From Mesorhizobium sp. L-8-3 (GTDB lineage Bacteria; Pseudomonadota; Alphaproteobacteria; Rhizobiales; Rhizobiaceae): a DNA stretch of 64,000 nucleotides. The stretch spans positions 3,101,501 through 3,165,500 of the forward strand of contig NZ_AP023262.1 of assembly GCF_016756615.1 (NCBI RefSeq), in the 5' to 3' direction. The translations under genes and the position numbers were made by a program. Position 1 is the stretch's first letter. Each line of letters begins with the position of its first letter. Below the pieces are notes generated by a model. The model did not search any database, was not told the DNA's origin, and saw nothing but the letters and a program-made list of their open reading frames with translations. Below are positions 9,307 through 19,262 of the stretch, piece by piece.

Positions 9307-10398
9307 ATGGCTGACGCGCCCGACAAGGACAGCAAAACAGAAGAAGCCACGGAGAAGAAGATCCGTGACACCGTCGAGAAGGGACAGCTTCCCGTCTCGA
9401 AGGAGGCGCCGCTCTTTGCGTCCTTCCTGGCTTTCCTCGTCTTCACGCTGTTCTTCGCCTACGACCAGATCGTCGGCTTCGGCGCGTTCCTGTCGATCTT
9501 CCTGGAGAAGCCGGAGGAATGGTCGCTCAATTCGGACCTCGACGCCTCGGCCCTCTACGAGACGGTGTTCATGGAGATCGGCAAGCTGCTTGTCGTCTTC
9601 ATCGCTTTGATGGTGACGGCCGGCATCGCCGCGTCGGCGCTGCAGAACAGCCCCCGCATGGTACTGGACCGGGTGCAGCCAAAGCTCTCGCGCATCTCGC
9701 CGGCCCAGGGCTGGTCGCGCATCTTCGGTGCGCAGGGCATTGCCGAGTTCCTGAAGTCCGTCGGCAAGCTGCTTCTCACGGTGACCTTCCTCGCCCTGAC
9801 CTTGCGCGGCGTACACTCGACCATTCTTGGAGGCATGTTCACCGAGCCCGGCAGCTTCGGCCTCACGATCCGGGGACTGCTCATCCAGATCCTGGTGACC
9901 ATCACCCTGGTTATGGCGATCATCGCCGGCGTCGACCTGATCTGGCAACGGATCCACTGGCGCCGGGACCTGCGGATGACGCGCCAGGAGGTGAAGGACG
10001 AGCTCAAGCAGTCCGACGGCGATCCGCTGGTCAAGGCGAGGATTCGCTCGGTGGCGCGTGATCGCGCGCGCCAGCGCATGATCCTGGCGGTGCCGAAGGC
10101 GACGCTGGTGATCGCCAACCCGACCCACTTTTCGATCGCGCTGCGCTATGTGCGCGACCAGGATGCGGCCCCGGTCGTCGTGGCAAAGGGGCAGGATCTG
10201 GTGGCGCTGAAGATCCGCGAGATCGCCCAGGAGAACAACATTCCCGTTTTCGAGAATGTCGAACTCGCGCGCTCCATGTACAAACAAGTTTCGGTGGATA
10301 GTATGATTCCACCTCAATTCTACCAAGCGGTCGCCGAATTGATCAAAGTGGTCTATGCGAAGCCGGCGAAAGCGCAGCGTAACAGAGATTTGTCATGA
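9307..10398 (+). CDS. flhB: flagellar export apparatus protein FlhB
   Basis: FlhB is a gate component of the flagellar type III exporter that switches substrate specificity by self-cleavage. The 363-residue protein has four membrane helices in the N-terminal domain (within about 30-215). The C-terminal cytoplasmic domain contains the conserved autocleavage motif NPTH, with cleavage expected between Asn271 and Pro272. The N-terminus DSKTEEATEKKIRDTVEKGQ is typical. The stop overlaps the next gene by four bases. Confidence 0.97.
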   Translation: MADAPDKDSKTEEATEKKIRDTVEKGQLPVSKEAPLFASFLAFLVFTLFFAYDQIVGFGAFLSIFLEKPEEWSLNSDLDASALYETVFMEIGKLLVVFIALMVTAGIAASALQNSPRMVLDRVQPKLSRISPAQGWSRIFGAQGIAEFLKSVGKLLLTVTFLALTLRGVHSTILGGMFTEPGSFGLTIRGLLIQILVTITLVMAIIAGVDLIWQRIHWRRDLRMTRQEVKDELKQSDGDPLVKARIRSVARDRARQRMILAVPKATLVIANPTHFSIALRYVRDQDAAPVVVAKGQDLVALKIREIAQENNIPVFENVELARSMYKQVSVDSMIPPQFYQAVAELIKVVYAKPAKAQRNRDLS

Positions 10399-10853
10399 TC
10401 CGTCAACCGCATACCGCCGCCCGCGAAGTCATCGTCGCGAAGGCGATCGAGGAAGTGGCGAGCGAGCTTCGCCTGGTCGAAGTGGTCGACTATGTCGCCT
10501 ATGTCAGGCTCGAGCATTTCTCGACCATCGCCGATATCGTCGAATCTGCCGCGGAACTCTATTTCCTCCCCGGCACGCTGAGCTTCGGCCATGGCGGCGA
10601 GGTGCGCCTGGGCTGGTCGGGAGAGCCGGAGATCCTGCTCGACATGCAGCTTCGGCCGGAGGGCGCGACCGTCTATTTCACGCTCAAGCTGACCGATCGC
10701 CAAGCGGCGGTGGTGGTGAACTACGTTTCCTTCGACCAGTCCTGCGACGACCCGGCGGAGAATACGCGTCTGCTGGAGGCGGCACTCGACGCTGCCAGGC
10801 TGCGCAAGGCGTCCCCTTCCGGTGCGGCGCAGGACACGCTCTCCGCGGGCTGA
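10395..10853 (+). CDS. conserved hypothetical protein coupled to flhB
   Basis: This 152-residue acidic soluble protein overlaps the flhB stop by ATGA and lies before visR. An uncharacterised ORF occupies the same position in other rhizobial motility regions. It contains alternating hydrophobic and charged strands (LGWSGEPEILLDMQLRPEGATVYFTLKLTD) but no domain I recognise. There is no signal peptide or membrane span. A motility role is inferred only from coupling to flhB. Confidence 0.75.
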   Translation: MIRQPHTAAREVIVAKAIEEVASELRLVEVVDYVAYVRLEHFSTIADIVESAAELYFLPGTLSFGHGGEVRLGWSGEPEILLDMQLRPEGATVYFTLKLTDRQAAVVVNYVSFDQSCDDPAENTRLLEAALDAARLRKASPSGAAQDTLSAG

Positions 10854-10888
10854 CCGCGCACCCCGTCCCGGGCGCCGCCCTTGCCGGT

Positions 10889-11608
10889 TCAGCTTATCAG
10901 GCCCAGCCGGAGCGCCTTCGACACCGCATGCGCGCGGTTGACGGCATTGAGTTTCTGGGCGGCGGCCGTGAGATATTGGTTCGCCGTATGCGCCGAGAGG
11001 TTCAGGAGCTCGGCGATCTCCTCGCTTGTCTTGCCGTCGGCCGTCAGACGCAGACAGTCGAGCTCCCGGTTCGACATTGCGGGCATCTTATTCGGCAGGA
11101 CCGCCGTCGCCTGCAGCAAGGTGGAGAAGAGGCCGATGGCGCGGAGATGGAAATCGAGAAGCATCGCGTCTCCCAGGCCGGGGGTCTCGCCGATGAACAC
11201 CGCCAGTCCGTTGCGGCCGGACGCGGCGTGAAGCGGCAGGGCGAAGCCGGATCTCTCGAGCCCGATCGGGTCGACGATGTCGACGAGATGCAGGTCGGGC
11301 GCCGGGGTGCGTCGGTCGCGCCGCCAGCGGAACGGCAATGTCGAACTGCGCAACCTGACGCCCAGGCTCGCCGTAGCCTTGGCGGCGAGCTTCCTGCTCG
11401 TGCGCGACACTTTCGGAAATTCCGAATCGATCGCCGGGGTCAGCCTGCCCTGGCTGAGGCTTGGGCCTGCCGTGAAGACGCAGAACTCCTCTGCGCCGAC
11501 CTCTGCCGCCAGGTCGGCGAAGGCGGAGGCCAGCTCCTCGAAGGCCTCGAGGCTGCGCGTCTGCGCTTTCGGTCCGTTCCTGCCCTTGGTGATGTTGCGG
11601 ACCGACAT
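10889..11608 (-). CDS. visR: LuxR-type motility regulator VisR
   Basis: VisR is the partner of VisN; the heterodimer is the top-level activator of motility genes in rhizobia. I place the start at ATG 11608, which gives 239 residues starting MSVRNITKGRN and leaves two bases after the visN stop. An N-terminal ligand-binding-like domain (about 15-165) precedes a LuxR helix-turn-helix at about 175-235 (MSNRELDCLRLTADGKTSEEIAELLNLSAHTANQYL). It converges with the flhB-linked ORF across 35 bases. Confidence 0.88.
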   Translation of the reverse strand: MSVRNITKGRNGPKAQTRSLEAFEELASAFADLAAEVGAEEFCVFTAGPSLSQGRLTPAIDSEFPKVSRTSRKLAAKATASLGVRLRSSTLPFRWRRDRRTPAPDLHLVDIVDPIGLERSGFALPLHAASGRNGLAVFIGETPGLGDAMLLDFHLRAIGLFSTLLQATAVLPNKMPAMSNRELDCLRLTADGKTSEEIAELLNLSAHTANQYLTAAAQKLNAVNRAHAVSKALRLGLIS

Positions 11609-11610
11609 CG

Positions 11611-12321
11611 TCAGATGATGCCGTTGCGGATGGCGAGCGCGATCGCCATGCTGCGGTTGGCGGCGGACAGTTTCTGCGTGGCGTGCAGGATGTAGCGGTT
11701 CACCGTGTTGGCCGAGACGTCGAGGATGACCGCGACCTCTTCCGTCGTCTTGCCTTCGGAGACCCAGCTCAGGCACTCTCGTTCACGCTCGGACAGCGGA
11801 TCCTCGAACTGGGCCGAAGCGGCTCCCCGGCTCAGCTTGGACCACACATGGCAGCACAGGAGCTGGATCCGGGGCAGTTGATCGAGCCCGATCCTGTCCT
11901 CGGCCGGGCTGGAGAAGACAAGGAGGCCGCGGCCGAGACCGGCATGAATGCGCGCCGCGACCAGCTCGCGATGGCCGAACTCGTCGAGCAGTCGAGCCCG
12001 CTCGGGCCCGAACAGGACGCGCTGGGAGGCGCCCGCGAGCCGCACGAACTGCGATGAGGTTGCGCCGAGCTGAGCGGCGCCCGTCGCTCCGGCAAGCCTC
12101 GCGACCGTTTCCAGGCCGATGATCTCGACCGTGTCGTGTGGCCAGTTGGAGGCGATCACCCGCATATGCTCAGGCGCATGGGTCGGCGGGATGTCGAGCA
12201 GCAGATAGTGTTCGGCGCCGACGAGGGCCGTCATGCTGCGCATCACTCGCGCCGCATCCCCCGGCGATACAATCGCGGAGATCGCCGCGAACAGGTCGCG
12301 GATCGCCTCGGTCGTCTTCAC
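11611..12321 (-). CDS. visN: LuxR-type motility regulator VisN
   Basis: VisN is a 236-residue LuxR-family regulator encoded immediately upstream of visR. The N-terminal 160 residues resemble an autoinducer-binding-like fold. The C-terminal helix-turn-helix (about 170-230) contains LSERERECLSWVSEGKTTEEVAVILDVSANTVNRYI. The order visN-visR and the location beside flhB match the arrangement described in Sinorhizobium. The names rest on position plus domain type. Confidence 0.88.
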   Translation of the reverse strand: MKTTEAIRDLFAAISAIVSPGDAARVMRSMTALVGAEHYLLLDIPPTHAPEHMRVIASNWPHDTVEIIGLETVARLAGATGAAQLGATSSQFVRLAGASQRVLFGPERARLLDEFGHRELVAARIHAGLGRGLLVFSSPAEDRIGLDQLPRIQLLCCHVWSKLSRGAASAQFEDPLSERERECLSWVSEGKTTEEVAVILDVSANTVNRYILHATQKLSAANRSMAIALAIRNGII

Positions 12322-12533
12322 GGAACCCCAACCGCATGCATCAAGAATCGTTTCGGCGCAGTTTAGCGTCGGATACCGGCGATGAAACCCGCGACGGTCG
12401 TCCCGTGCACAGTTTGGTGCAAGACTGAAGCAAGCTACGTCTCCTAGACTCCTCTGTCGGGGACAGTCAGCCGCGAGCGCGATCGCACCCTGAGCGACAC
12501 GAGGTTCGCTGATCGCGCAATCGGGGATCCGGT

Positions 12534-14009
12534 ATGAGTGCGCACCAGCCGGCAGGTTTTCTCGGGCGATGGTCGATCGCGACGAAGCTGGCCTTCGCCG
12601 TAGCGCTGGTTCAAGTCTGCGGCCTGGCGGCGGGATGGCTCGTCGCGGGCAGCGTGTTTGGCTCCACCATCGCGTTGCTCGTGCAAGCCGTCGCGGCGTT
12701 CATCTCGGTGCTGGTCGTGCCGATCGTCACTTTGGCGGCAGTCGGGCGGCCGCTGGCTTCTCTCGACGAACGGATCGCCGGGCTGGGCCGTGGGGACCTC
12801 GACGCGGCTGTGCCGGGTCTGAGGCGTGGTGGCGAGGCCGGGTCGCTTGCCCGATCGCTCGACGGCCTTCGCCTGGCATTGCTGGAGAAACGCGGCGCGG
12901 AGGAGGCCGCGGCAGCGGAGCGCGAGGCCCTGGAGGTGCGGCGCCGGGACAGCGACGGCGCTCGTGTGGCGGCCGTCAAGCTGCAGGCTGCGGTGGTCCG
13001 GCTGATCAGCGCCGCACTGGCCAGGGTCGCCGAGGGCGATCTGACGGCGCGGCTGAAGGTGGATGTGCCGCGCGACTGCGGCAACCTCAAGAACGATTTC
13101 AACCAGGCAATGGACAGGCTCCAGGAGACGATGGACGCCGTCGTCGCCACCGGCCGGCAGATTCGTGCCGAGGCCGCCGACGTCTTCCATGCCGCGGGCG
13201 AACTGGCTGAGCGCGCCGGGCGGCAGGCGGCGGAAGTCGAGCAGGTGGCGGCGGCGACACGGGAGGTGACGCGCTCGCTGTCGGACACGGCGAGCGGCGT
13301 GGGGCATGCGCGTTCGGCGGTCGAGGCCGCGACCGAGGATGCCGATCGCGGCAGGGCGGTCGTCGGCAGGACGGTGACCGTCATGAGCGGCATCGAAAGA
13401 TCGTCCGAGCAGATCGGCAGGATCGTGGGCGTCATCGACGAAATCGCGTTTCAGACCAATCTCCTGGCGCTCAACGCAGCCGTCGAGGCGGCGCGGGCGG
13501 GCGAGGCGGGGCGCGGCTTCACCGTGGTCGCCCAGGAGGTGCGTGCGCTGGCGCTGCGCTGCGCCGAAGCAGCGAGGGAAATCAAGCTGCTGGTCTCGTC
13601 CTCGTCGGGCGAGGTCAGGAGCGGCGTGCAACTTGTCGCCGAGACCGGTACCGCCATCGAGCGCCTCGCCGCCAGGGTCGGCGATGTGGGCTCCATGGTG
13701 ACGACGGTGGCGCGCGGCGCCTCCGACCAGGCGACCAGCCTTCGGGGCGTCGACACGGCGCTGAACGCATTGGCAGCCGCGAATCAGGAGAACGCTGCCG
13801 CAGCCGACCAGTTCACGGCCGCGGGCCGCAGCCTCGCGCGGCAGGCGCGGATGCTCGCCGTGCTTGCCGGCCATCTGCGCGAGGAAGCCGCCGCTCCGCT
13901 CCAGGACAATCTCCGGCCGCGTGGCGCCATGCCGGGGAGGACAGGGGCTGCGGCGCTGGCGTTCGAGGAGGCGCCGCGGCGCGCGCGGGACGGATGGCAG
14001 GCCTTCTGA
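12534..14009 (+). CDS. methyl-accepting chemotaxis protein, membrane-bound
   Basis: This 491-residue chemoreceptor has two closely spaced N-terminal membrane helices (about 17-39 and 43-67) with almost no periplasmic loop, so it probably senses inside or at the membrane. HAMP-like segments follow (about 70-215). The signalling domain (about 230-450) has the conserved hairpin tip IDEIAFQTNLLALNAAVEAARAGEAGRGF. It ends in DGWQAF, a variant of the C-terminal WEEF-type pentapeptide that tethers CheR. It is divergent from visN. Confidence 0.93.
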   Translation: MSAHQPAGFLGRWSIATKLAFAVALVQVCGLAAGWLVAGSVFGSTIALLVQAVAAFISVLVVPIVTLAAVGRPLASLDERIAGLGRGDLDAAVPGLRRGGEAGSLARSLDGLRLALLEKRGAEEAAAAEREALEVRRRDSDGARVAAVKLQAAVVRLISAALARVAEGDLTARLKVDVPRDCGNLKNDFNQAMDRLQETMDAVVATGRQIRAEAADVFHAAGELAERAGRQAAEVEQVAAATREVTRSLSDTASGVGHARSAVEAATEDADRGRAVVGRTVTVMSGIERSSEQIGRIVGVIDEIAFQTNLLALNAAVEAARAGEAGRGFTVVAQEVRALALRCAEAAREIKLLVSSSSGEVRSGVQLVAETGTAIERLAARVGDVGSMVTTVARGASDQATSLRGVDTALNALAAANQENAAAADQFTAAGRSLARQARMLAVLAGHLREEAAAPLQDNLRPRGAMPGRTGAAALAFEEAPRRARDGWQAF

Positions 14010-14079
14010 GGAAGAACCGGCAGCGCTCAGCGCCGCCGCCGGATCGTCCGGCTCCCGGGAGGGTCGGAACCGCTTGTCG

Positions 14080-14415
14080 TCAGATCGGTTCCGCTTTCAG
14101 TTCGCCCACCCAATGCGCTAGGCGTTCCTTGAGCATCCCGTCGCGCAGATAGGCGATGTCCTCGTTGTCTATCTGCTCCACAATCTCGAAAGTGAACGCG
14201 TCGGGGCCAAGCGTACCCCAAGCGGCCTGCAGCGATCGATGCGGGCTGCTTCCCTGGCGTAGCGTGAACCAGAGACGGTTCTGGATAGTCGAAATGTCGG
14301 GCGCCCGACCAACCCAGCATTCGCCCGAGGGCCCGCAGCGTACCGCATAGATTCCCGCCGCGACCTTGCGTTCCTTGTAGGCGTCCACGGCCGCCTTTCG
14401 ATCGTTGCCCTTCAT
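14080..14415 (-). CDS. GIY-YIG nuclease family protein
   Basis: This 111-residue protein carries a GIY-YIG-like N-terminal core. GIYAVRCGPSGECWVGRA (about 21-38) stands for the GIY...YIG elements, and an Arg/Asn region follows (DISTIQNRLWFTLRQG). The second half is helical (FTFEIVEQIDNEDIAYLRDGMLKERLAHW). Stand-alone GIY-YIG proteins of this size are common in Rhizobiales and mostly uncharacterised. The YIG half reads VGR rather than YIG, so nuclease activity is uncertain. Confidence 0.75.
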   Translation of the reverse strand: MKGNDRKAAVDAYKERKVAAGIYAVRCGPSGECWVGRAPDISTIQNRLWFTLRQGSSPHRSLQAAWGTLGPDAFTFEIVEQIDNEDIAYLRDGMLKERLAHWVGELKAEPI

Positions 14416-14514
14416 CTGGTTTTCCCGCGATATCGTACGTGACCCGGTCTAGCTCTATGCCCGGCGTCGTGCAATATTGCCCGGGTAATAATATGTGAAC
14501 CAAAATCGAAAACC

Positions 14515-15129
14515 ATGACGGATTTTCTGTCGAAGCCCTGCACGGCTTTCTGCGGTGTGAGGCAGATCGCGCGCGGCGCGCTCGCCGAGGTAGCGCTTGC
14601 GGTCAAGGCGCATGAGGCCGGCGCTGGCGGTTCCTTGGTTACATTCGACGACGCGACCGGTGCCGTTATCGATCTCGATCTGCGCGGCAGCACCACCGAC
14701 GTGGTGGCGCGTCTGGCTGAGCGCGGAAGGCAAGGAGGCGGGCCGGAGCCGCACGCGGAGGCCCGAGGCACCGCGGGCCGCGGGCGAGGGCGGCCGAAAC
14801 TCGGCGTGGTGGCGCGAGAGGTGACGCTGCTGCCGCGTCATTGGGAGTGGCTTGCCGCACAGCCGGGTGGCGCGTCCCAGGCCTTGCGGCGGTTGGTCGA
14901 CCTGGCGCGCCATGCCGATGGCGGCCGGACCGGCGCCAGAATGGAGCGCGAGCGGGCCTATCGCTTCATGGCCGCGCTCGCGGGTGATCTGCCGGGTTTC
15001 GAGGAGGCCGTCCGCGCCCTGTTCGCAGGCGACGAAGCGGCTTTTGCAGCGCGGATCGCCATGTGGCCCGGGGACGTGAAGGCCTATGCGTCGAGATTGG
15101 CAAAGGGTGCCTTCGCGGAGAAGCAGTGA
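14515..15129 (+). CDS. DUF2239 family protein
   Basis: This 204-residue soluble protein matches the DUF2239 pattern. An N-terminal beta-rich part covers about 1-65 (CTAFCGVRQIARG; VTFDDATGAVIDLDLRG). A basic Gly/Arg-rich linker follows (GRGRGRPKLGVVAREVTLLPRHWEWLAAQPGGAS). The C-terminal helical part has the repeated family motif FEEAVRALFAGDEAAFAARIAMWPGDVKAYASRLA. The function of the family is unknown. It converges with ftsK across 38 bases. Confidence 0.82.
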   Translation: MTDFLSKPCTAFCGVRQIARGALAEVALAVKAHEAGAGGSLVTFDDATGAVIDLDLRGSTTDVVARLAERGRQGGGPEPHAEARGTAGRGRGRPKLGVVAREVTLLPRHWEWLAAQPGGASQALRRLVDLARHADGGRTGARMERERAYRFMAALAGDLPGFEEAVRALFAGDEAAFAARIAMWPGDVKAYASRLAKGAFAEKQ

Positions 15130-15167
15130 AGACGGTCGCGGGAAGGCCGTCTTCGCCGGATGCTTCG

Positions 15168-17705
15168 TCAATCCGCGTCGTGGCGGCCCGCAATGATCTC
15201 GCGCTTGCCGACATGGTTGGGAGCGCCGACCAACCCTTCCTTCTCCATGCGCTCGACTAGGGAGGCGGCGCGGTTGTAGCCGATGCCGAGCCGCCGCTGG
15301 ATGTAGGAGGTCGAGCACTTCTTGTCGCGCAGCACGACCTTGACCGCCTGGTCGTAGATCGCATCGCCGTCCTCGGCCGCCACGGCTCCCTTGTCGAAGA
15401 CGGGCGTCTGGTCTGCTGCCTCTTCTTCCTCCTCGTCGTCGGCGGTCACGGTTTCGAGATATTCCGGGCGGCCCTGCGCCTTGAGGTGAGCGACCACCTT
15501 CTCGACTTCCTCATCCGAAACGAAGGGGCCGTGCACGCGCACGATGCGCCCGCCGCCGGCCATATGCAGCATGTCGCCCTGGCCGAGCAGTTGCTCCGCC
15601 CCCTGCTCGCCGAGGATGGTGCGGCTGTCGATCTTGGACGTCACCTGGAAGGAGATGCGGGTCGGGAAGTTGGCCTTGATCGTGCCGGTGATGACGTCGA
15701 CCGAAGGGCGCTGCGTGGCCATGATGAGATGGATGCCGGCGGCGCGCGCCATCTGCGCCAGGCGCTGGATGGTGCCCTCGATCTCCTTGCCGGCGACCAT
15801 CATCAGGTCGGCCATCTCGTCGACGATGACGACGATGTAAGGCATCGGCGCGAGGTCGATCTCCTGCTGCTCGAAGAGCGGCTCGCCGGTGCCCTGCTCG
15901 AAGCCGGTCTGCACCGTCATCACGACGACTTCGCCCTTGTCGCGGGCCGCGGCCGCGCGCTGGTTGTAGCCGTCGATGTTGCGCACGCCGAGCCGCGCCA
16001 TCTTGCGGTAGCGGTCCTCCATCTCCCGCACGGCCCATTTCAGTGCCGTCACCGCCTTCTTGGGGTCGGTGACGACGGGGGTCAGCAGATGCGGAATGCC
16101 GTCATAGGCGGAAAGCTCCAGCATCTTCGGGTCGACCATGATCAGCCGGCATTCCTCCGGCTTCAGCCGGTAGAGCAGCGACAGGATCATGGTGTTGATG
16201 GCGACCGACTTGCCCGAGCCCGTGGTGCCGGCGACGAGCAGATGAGGCATCTTGGCGAGTTCGGCGATGACGGGCTCGCCTCCGATCGTCTTGCCGAGGC
16301 CGAGCGCCAGCTTGCAGCCGGTCTTGCGGAAGCCGTCGGACCCGATCAATTCGCGGAAATAGACAGTCTCGCGGGTTTCGTTCGGCAACTCGATGCCGAT
16401 GACGTTGCGGCCGGGAACCACGGCGACGCGCGCCGAAATCGCGGACATCGAACGGGCGATGTCGTCGGCCAGGCCGATGACGCGCGAGGATTTGACGCCG
16501 GGCGCCGGCTCGAATTCATAGAGCGTGACGACGGGACCCGGACGGACATGGATGATCTCGCCGCGCACGCCGAAATCCTCCAGAACGCTCTCCAGGAGGT
16601 CGGCATTCTGCTCCAGCCGTTCCTGGGACATGTAGAAGCCCTGGCCTTCCGGCGCCTCCTGGAGAAGCTCCTCGGAGGGGAGTTCATAGCCGTCGCCGCC
16701 GCGCGGCTGCGTCGTGCCGCCCACGGGCGGCAGGGTAGCCGGGATGCGCGGGGCAGGGACCGCGGGGACCGTTTCGTTGGTCGCCTCCGGTTCACGGACC
16801 GGCCCTTCCCCGGCCTCGGCTGCCGGTCCGACGAGGGCAGGAGCCGCCGCTTCCTCTTCCGGGTCAAAGGCGGTCGCCGGGAACTCGGTCTCGGCGATCG
16901 CGACATCCGGTACGACGGGCGCAACGGCCTCCATTGGCACCGCCGGCACCCCATGAACGGGCAGGCACTCGATGACGCGGAACAACGCCGTGATTTCGGC
17001 CGCTGCCGCCGGCAGTTCCGCCGGCGCCGTGGTGGCCGGCGCACTGACGACCGGCGGCTCCGCTCCGGCGACCGGGCCGCGAACGGCCGGAGCGGCTGTG
17101 TCGGGTTCGGCGAGTTCGAAGAAGGCGTGGTCCGAGAGGTAGGACCAGCGACTGTCTTCCACGCGGATCGGCTCGACCGGGCCGGGCTGGGCGACGGCGG
17201 GCGTCTCGGCCGGCAAAGCCGTCGCCTTCGCCGCCGCGGGCAGGCCCGGCTTCGGTGCCGTGTGTACGACGACAGGCGCGGGACGTTCTTCGGCCGAAGG
17301 CCTGCTTGCAGGCGGCGACATGGGTGCCGTCTTCGCGGATGTGGCCACGGACTGGGGCCGCGATGCGGGCGCGCCGGCGGCAGGCCGCTCGTTCTCCCGC
17401 GGCAAACGAGGGTTCTCGGCCTCGTAGTCGGGCGTGCGGGTGAACCGGACATTGGGCGCCAGGAAGAAATGTTCCTGCAGCGTGGAGCGATTCGGTTCGC
17501 TCGGGCCGGGCCGTGCGCTGGCGTCCCTGGCCGGTTGCCCGCCCCGCCCACGCTGACGGTCGTTGGCGTAGAGACACACGACCCGGGAACTCCCGTCGTC
17601 GGGTCCTCCCGCCCTCGGCGCCCTTTGGGACCCATCTTCGAAATGGCCTTCAGGGCCGTCGCCGTCAGAACCTTGGCCGGAAAAATTGGATCGGGGAAAA
17701 CGCAT
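15168..17705 (-). CDS. ftsK: DNA translocase FtsK, without N-terminal membrane helices
   Basis: FtsK/SpoIIIE motors pump DNA during chromosome segregation. From ATG 17705 the product is 845 residues. A long Pro/Ala/Glu-rich low-complexity stretch covers about 1-330, with no transmembrane helices. The RecA-like motor follows (about 370-760), with Walker [13 protein letters not shown] and Walker [16 protein letters not shown]. The C-terminal gamma winged helix covers about 785-845 ([41 protein letters not shown]). Canonical FtsK has four N-terminal helices, so this is a soluble paralogue or relies on another anchor. An upstream ATG at 17783 would add 26 non-membrane residues. Confidence 0.93.
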   Translation of the reverse strand: MRFPRSNFSGQGSDGDGPEGHFEDGSQRAPRAGGPDDGSSRVVCLYANDRQRGRGGQPARDASARPGPSEPNRSTLQEHFFLAPNVRFTRTPDYEAENPRLPRENERPAAGAPASRPQSVATSAKTAPMSPPASRPSAEERPAPVVVHTAPKPGLPAAAKATALPAETPAVAQPGPVEPIRVEDSRWSYLSDHAFFELAEPDTAAPAVRGPVAGAEPPVVSAPATTAPAELPAAAAEITALFRVIECLPVHGVPAVPMEAVAPVVPDVAIAETEFPATAFDPEEEAAAPALVGPAAEAGEGPVREPEATNETVPAVPAPRIPATLPPVGGTTQPRGGDGYELPSEELLQEAPEGQGFYMSQERLEQNADLLESVLEDFGVRGEIIHVRPGPVVTLYEFEPAPGVKSSRVIGLADDIARSMSAISARVAVVPGRNVIGIELPNETRETVYFRELIGSDGFRKTGCKLALGLGKTIGGEPVIAELAKMPHLLVAGTTGSGKSVAINTMILSLLYRLKPEECRLIMVDPKMLELSAYDGIPHLLTPVVTDPKKAVTALKWAVREMEDRYRKMARLGVRNIDGYNQRAAAARDKGEVVVMTVQTGFEQGTGEPLFEQQEIDLAPMPYIVVIVDEMADLMMVAGKEIEGTIQRLAQMARAAGIHLIMATQRPSVDVITGTIKANFPTRISFQVTSKIDSRTILGEQGAEQLLGQGDMLHMAGGGRIVRVHGPFVSDEEVEKVVAHLKAQGRPEYLETVTADDEEEEEAADQTPVFDKGAVAAEDGDAIYDQAVKVVLRDKKCSTSYIQRRLGIGYNRAASLVERMEKEGLVGAPNHVGKREIIAGRHDAD

Positions 17706-17812
17706 GGACCCTACTCGAGACTCGCCGGTGAGACACCCCTTGAGCAATAGGAACCGGTGGTTAACAGTTCCTTCCAACTCCATAGTCGGACACGAGGCGT
17801 CGGCATCGTGAG

Positions 17813-17828
17813 TGACGCGAAAGCGTCA
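17813..17828. terminator. GAAA-tetraloop hairpin after the secretion operon
   Basis: A 6-base stem closed by GAAA (TGACGC-GAAA-GCGTCA) lies in the 238-base spacer between the 3' end of the HlyD-type gene and the ftsK start. It could end or attenuate the secretion operon. There is no strong T-run after it, so the call is weak. Confidence 0.3.
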
Positions 17829-17943
17829 GGAGGCGGCCCCGGTCGTCGGCAAGGCCATTGCTGAGCGCGACGACGTAATCCATTGGCGCGAACGGCGGAC
17901 CGCCTGACGGGTTGCGCCATGGTCCGCCGCATCGCGGCCCCGA

Positions 17944-19257
17944 CTATGTGTCTCTGAGCGCCCGGTTGAAATAGTCCGTGATGGGCTTTGTGATATAGCT
18001 CACAGGGGAGCGACTCCTTGTCGTGAAAAATGCCTCGACTGGCATTCCCGATATCAAGGTGACCTCACCCAGTCTTTCGACCTCCGGCTCTATCAGCGAA
18101 ACTTCGACGAAGTAGTAGAGCTTCTGTGTGCGTTCGTCCAGGAAAGCATCGGCGGAGATGTTCGTTACTTGTCCTTCGATTACAGGCGTCGAGCGTTGGT
18201 TGAATGCGATGAACCGGAGCGAGGCGGCCTGTCCCGGATAGACCTGATCAACGTCCGCCGCGTCGACCCGAACCGAGACGGATACGGGCTCGTTGTCGGG
18301 GACGACGTACATGATCGGTTTCGCCGCTTCTACCACGGATTGCAGCCCCAGCACCTTCGAGTCATGTATTATTCCGCTGACAGGTGTTCTTATTTCGAGC
18401 TTCGAAAGCTTGTATAAAAGTCCTCTCCTGCTCTCGAGCAGCTTCTTTTTCATTTGTCCAATCAGATTCAGGCTGTCCGACGATTTTTCTTTTATCTCGT
18501 ACGGTATCAAGTGGATTTTTAGTTTCTGCTCGGATATCTTTGCCTTCATCTCTGCGATCTTCGCTATCAAACGCCCGATTTCGCCGTTCGTCGCGATGAC
18601 GTCCCTTTGCAACGTCGTCACAACCGTCTTCGTGATGATCCCCTTCTCCAGGCTTTGAAGTGATTTCTCCAGTTCGTCCTGCGCCAGCGCCAGATGCTCG
18701 CGTTTGGAGTCGAGTACGGCCTGCTCCCCGACGGTCTGGTCGTGGACCTGCCTGATCTGCTCTTCGAGAAGGCGAACCTGCGTATCCAGGGAGGTGTAGT
18801 GTGCATCCAGCTGTCGTTGCTGGCGCTCGAGCAATGCGGTCAGCTCGGGATTTTCCGTTGTCGCTTCCCGCAGGATGCGGTGCGGTGAAAGCTTCTTCTG
18901 GTCGCTAAGCTCGGCCATCAGCCGTGCTTCATTTGCCAGGATCTCGAACAACTCGCCTTCGACTGCAGCCAGTTCGGTGCGAAGCTGGGTTTCGTCGAGC
19001 TTCAAGACGATGTCGCCGCTTTGCACCTTGTCTCCGTTGCGCGCCAGGACCTCGGCGACGACGCCGCCGACCGGATGCTGAACCACGGTTCGAACGGAAG
19101 ACACCTGAACCTGGCCCTTGGCGATCACTGCGCCGGATATCTTCAGCGTCGTGCCCCACACGAAAAGGAGCCCGAATAGTGCGGCTGCCGCGACGAAACC
19201 GATACTGAGCGGCTTCCAGATCGACCACGAACGTCGTGTTTGTCCAGCTTGGACCAT
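17944..19257 (-). CDS. type I secretion membrane fusion protein, HlyD family
   Basis: This is the periplasmic adaptor of a type I secretion system, bridging the inner-membrane ABC exporter to a TolC-like channel. The 437-residue protein has one membrane helix near residues 17-37. A half-lipoyl segment follows (VQHPVGGVVAEVLARNGDKVQSGDIVLKLDE, about 58-90). A long alpha-helical hairpin covers about 95-280. The second lipoyl half and beta-barrel include the HlyD motif (KLSKLEIRTPVSGIIHDSKV, about 283-302). It starts 5 bases after the ABC gene. No outer-membrane factor is encoded nearby. Confidence 0.93.
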   Translation of the reverse strand: MVQAGQTRRSWSIWKPLSIGFVAAAALFGLLFVWGTTLKISGAVIAKGQVQVSSVRTVVQHPVGGVVAEVLARNGDKVQSGDIVLKLDETQLRTELAAVEGELFEILANEARLMAELSDQKKLSPHRILREATTENPELTALLERQQRQLDAHYTSLDTQVRLLEEQIRQVHDQTVGEQAVLDSKREHLALAQDELEKSLQSLEKGIITKTVVTTLQRDVIATNGEIGRLIAKIAEMKAKISEQKLKIHLIPYEIKEKSSDSLNLIGQMKKKLLESRRGLLYKLSKLEIRTPVSGIIHDSKVLGLQSVVEAAKPIMYVVPDNEPVSVSVRVDAADVDQVYPGQAASLRFIAFNQRSTPVIEGQVTNISADAFLDERTQKLYYFVEVSLIEPEVERLGEVTLISGMPVEAFFTTRSRSPVSYITKPITDYFNRALRDT

Positions 19258-19262
19258 ATCGT

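Noticed and set aside
15486..17750. 754-codon plus-strand ORF opposite ftsK
   Set aside because: It is a shadow of the ftsK coding strand with no recognisable domain.
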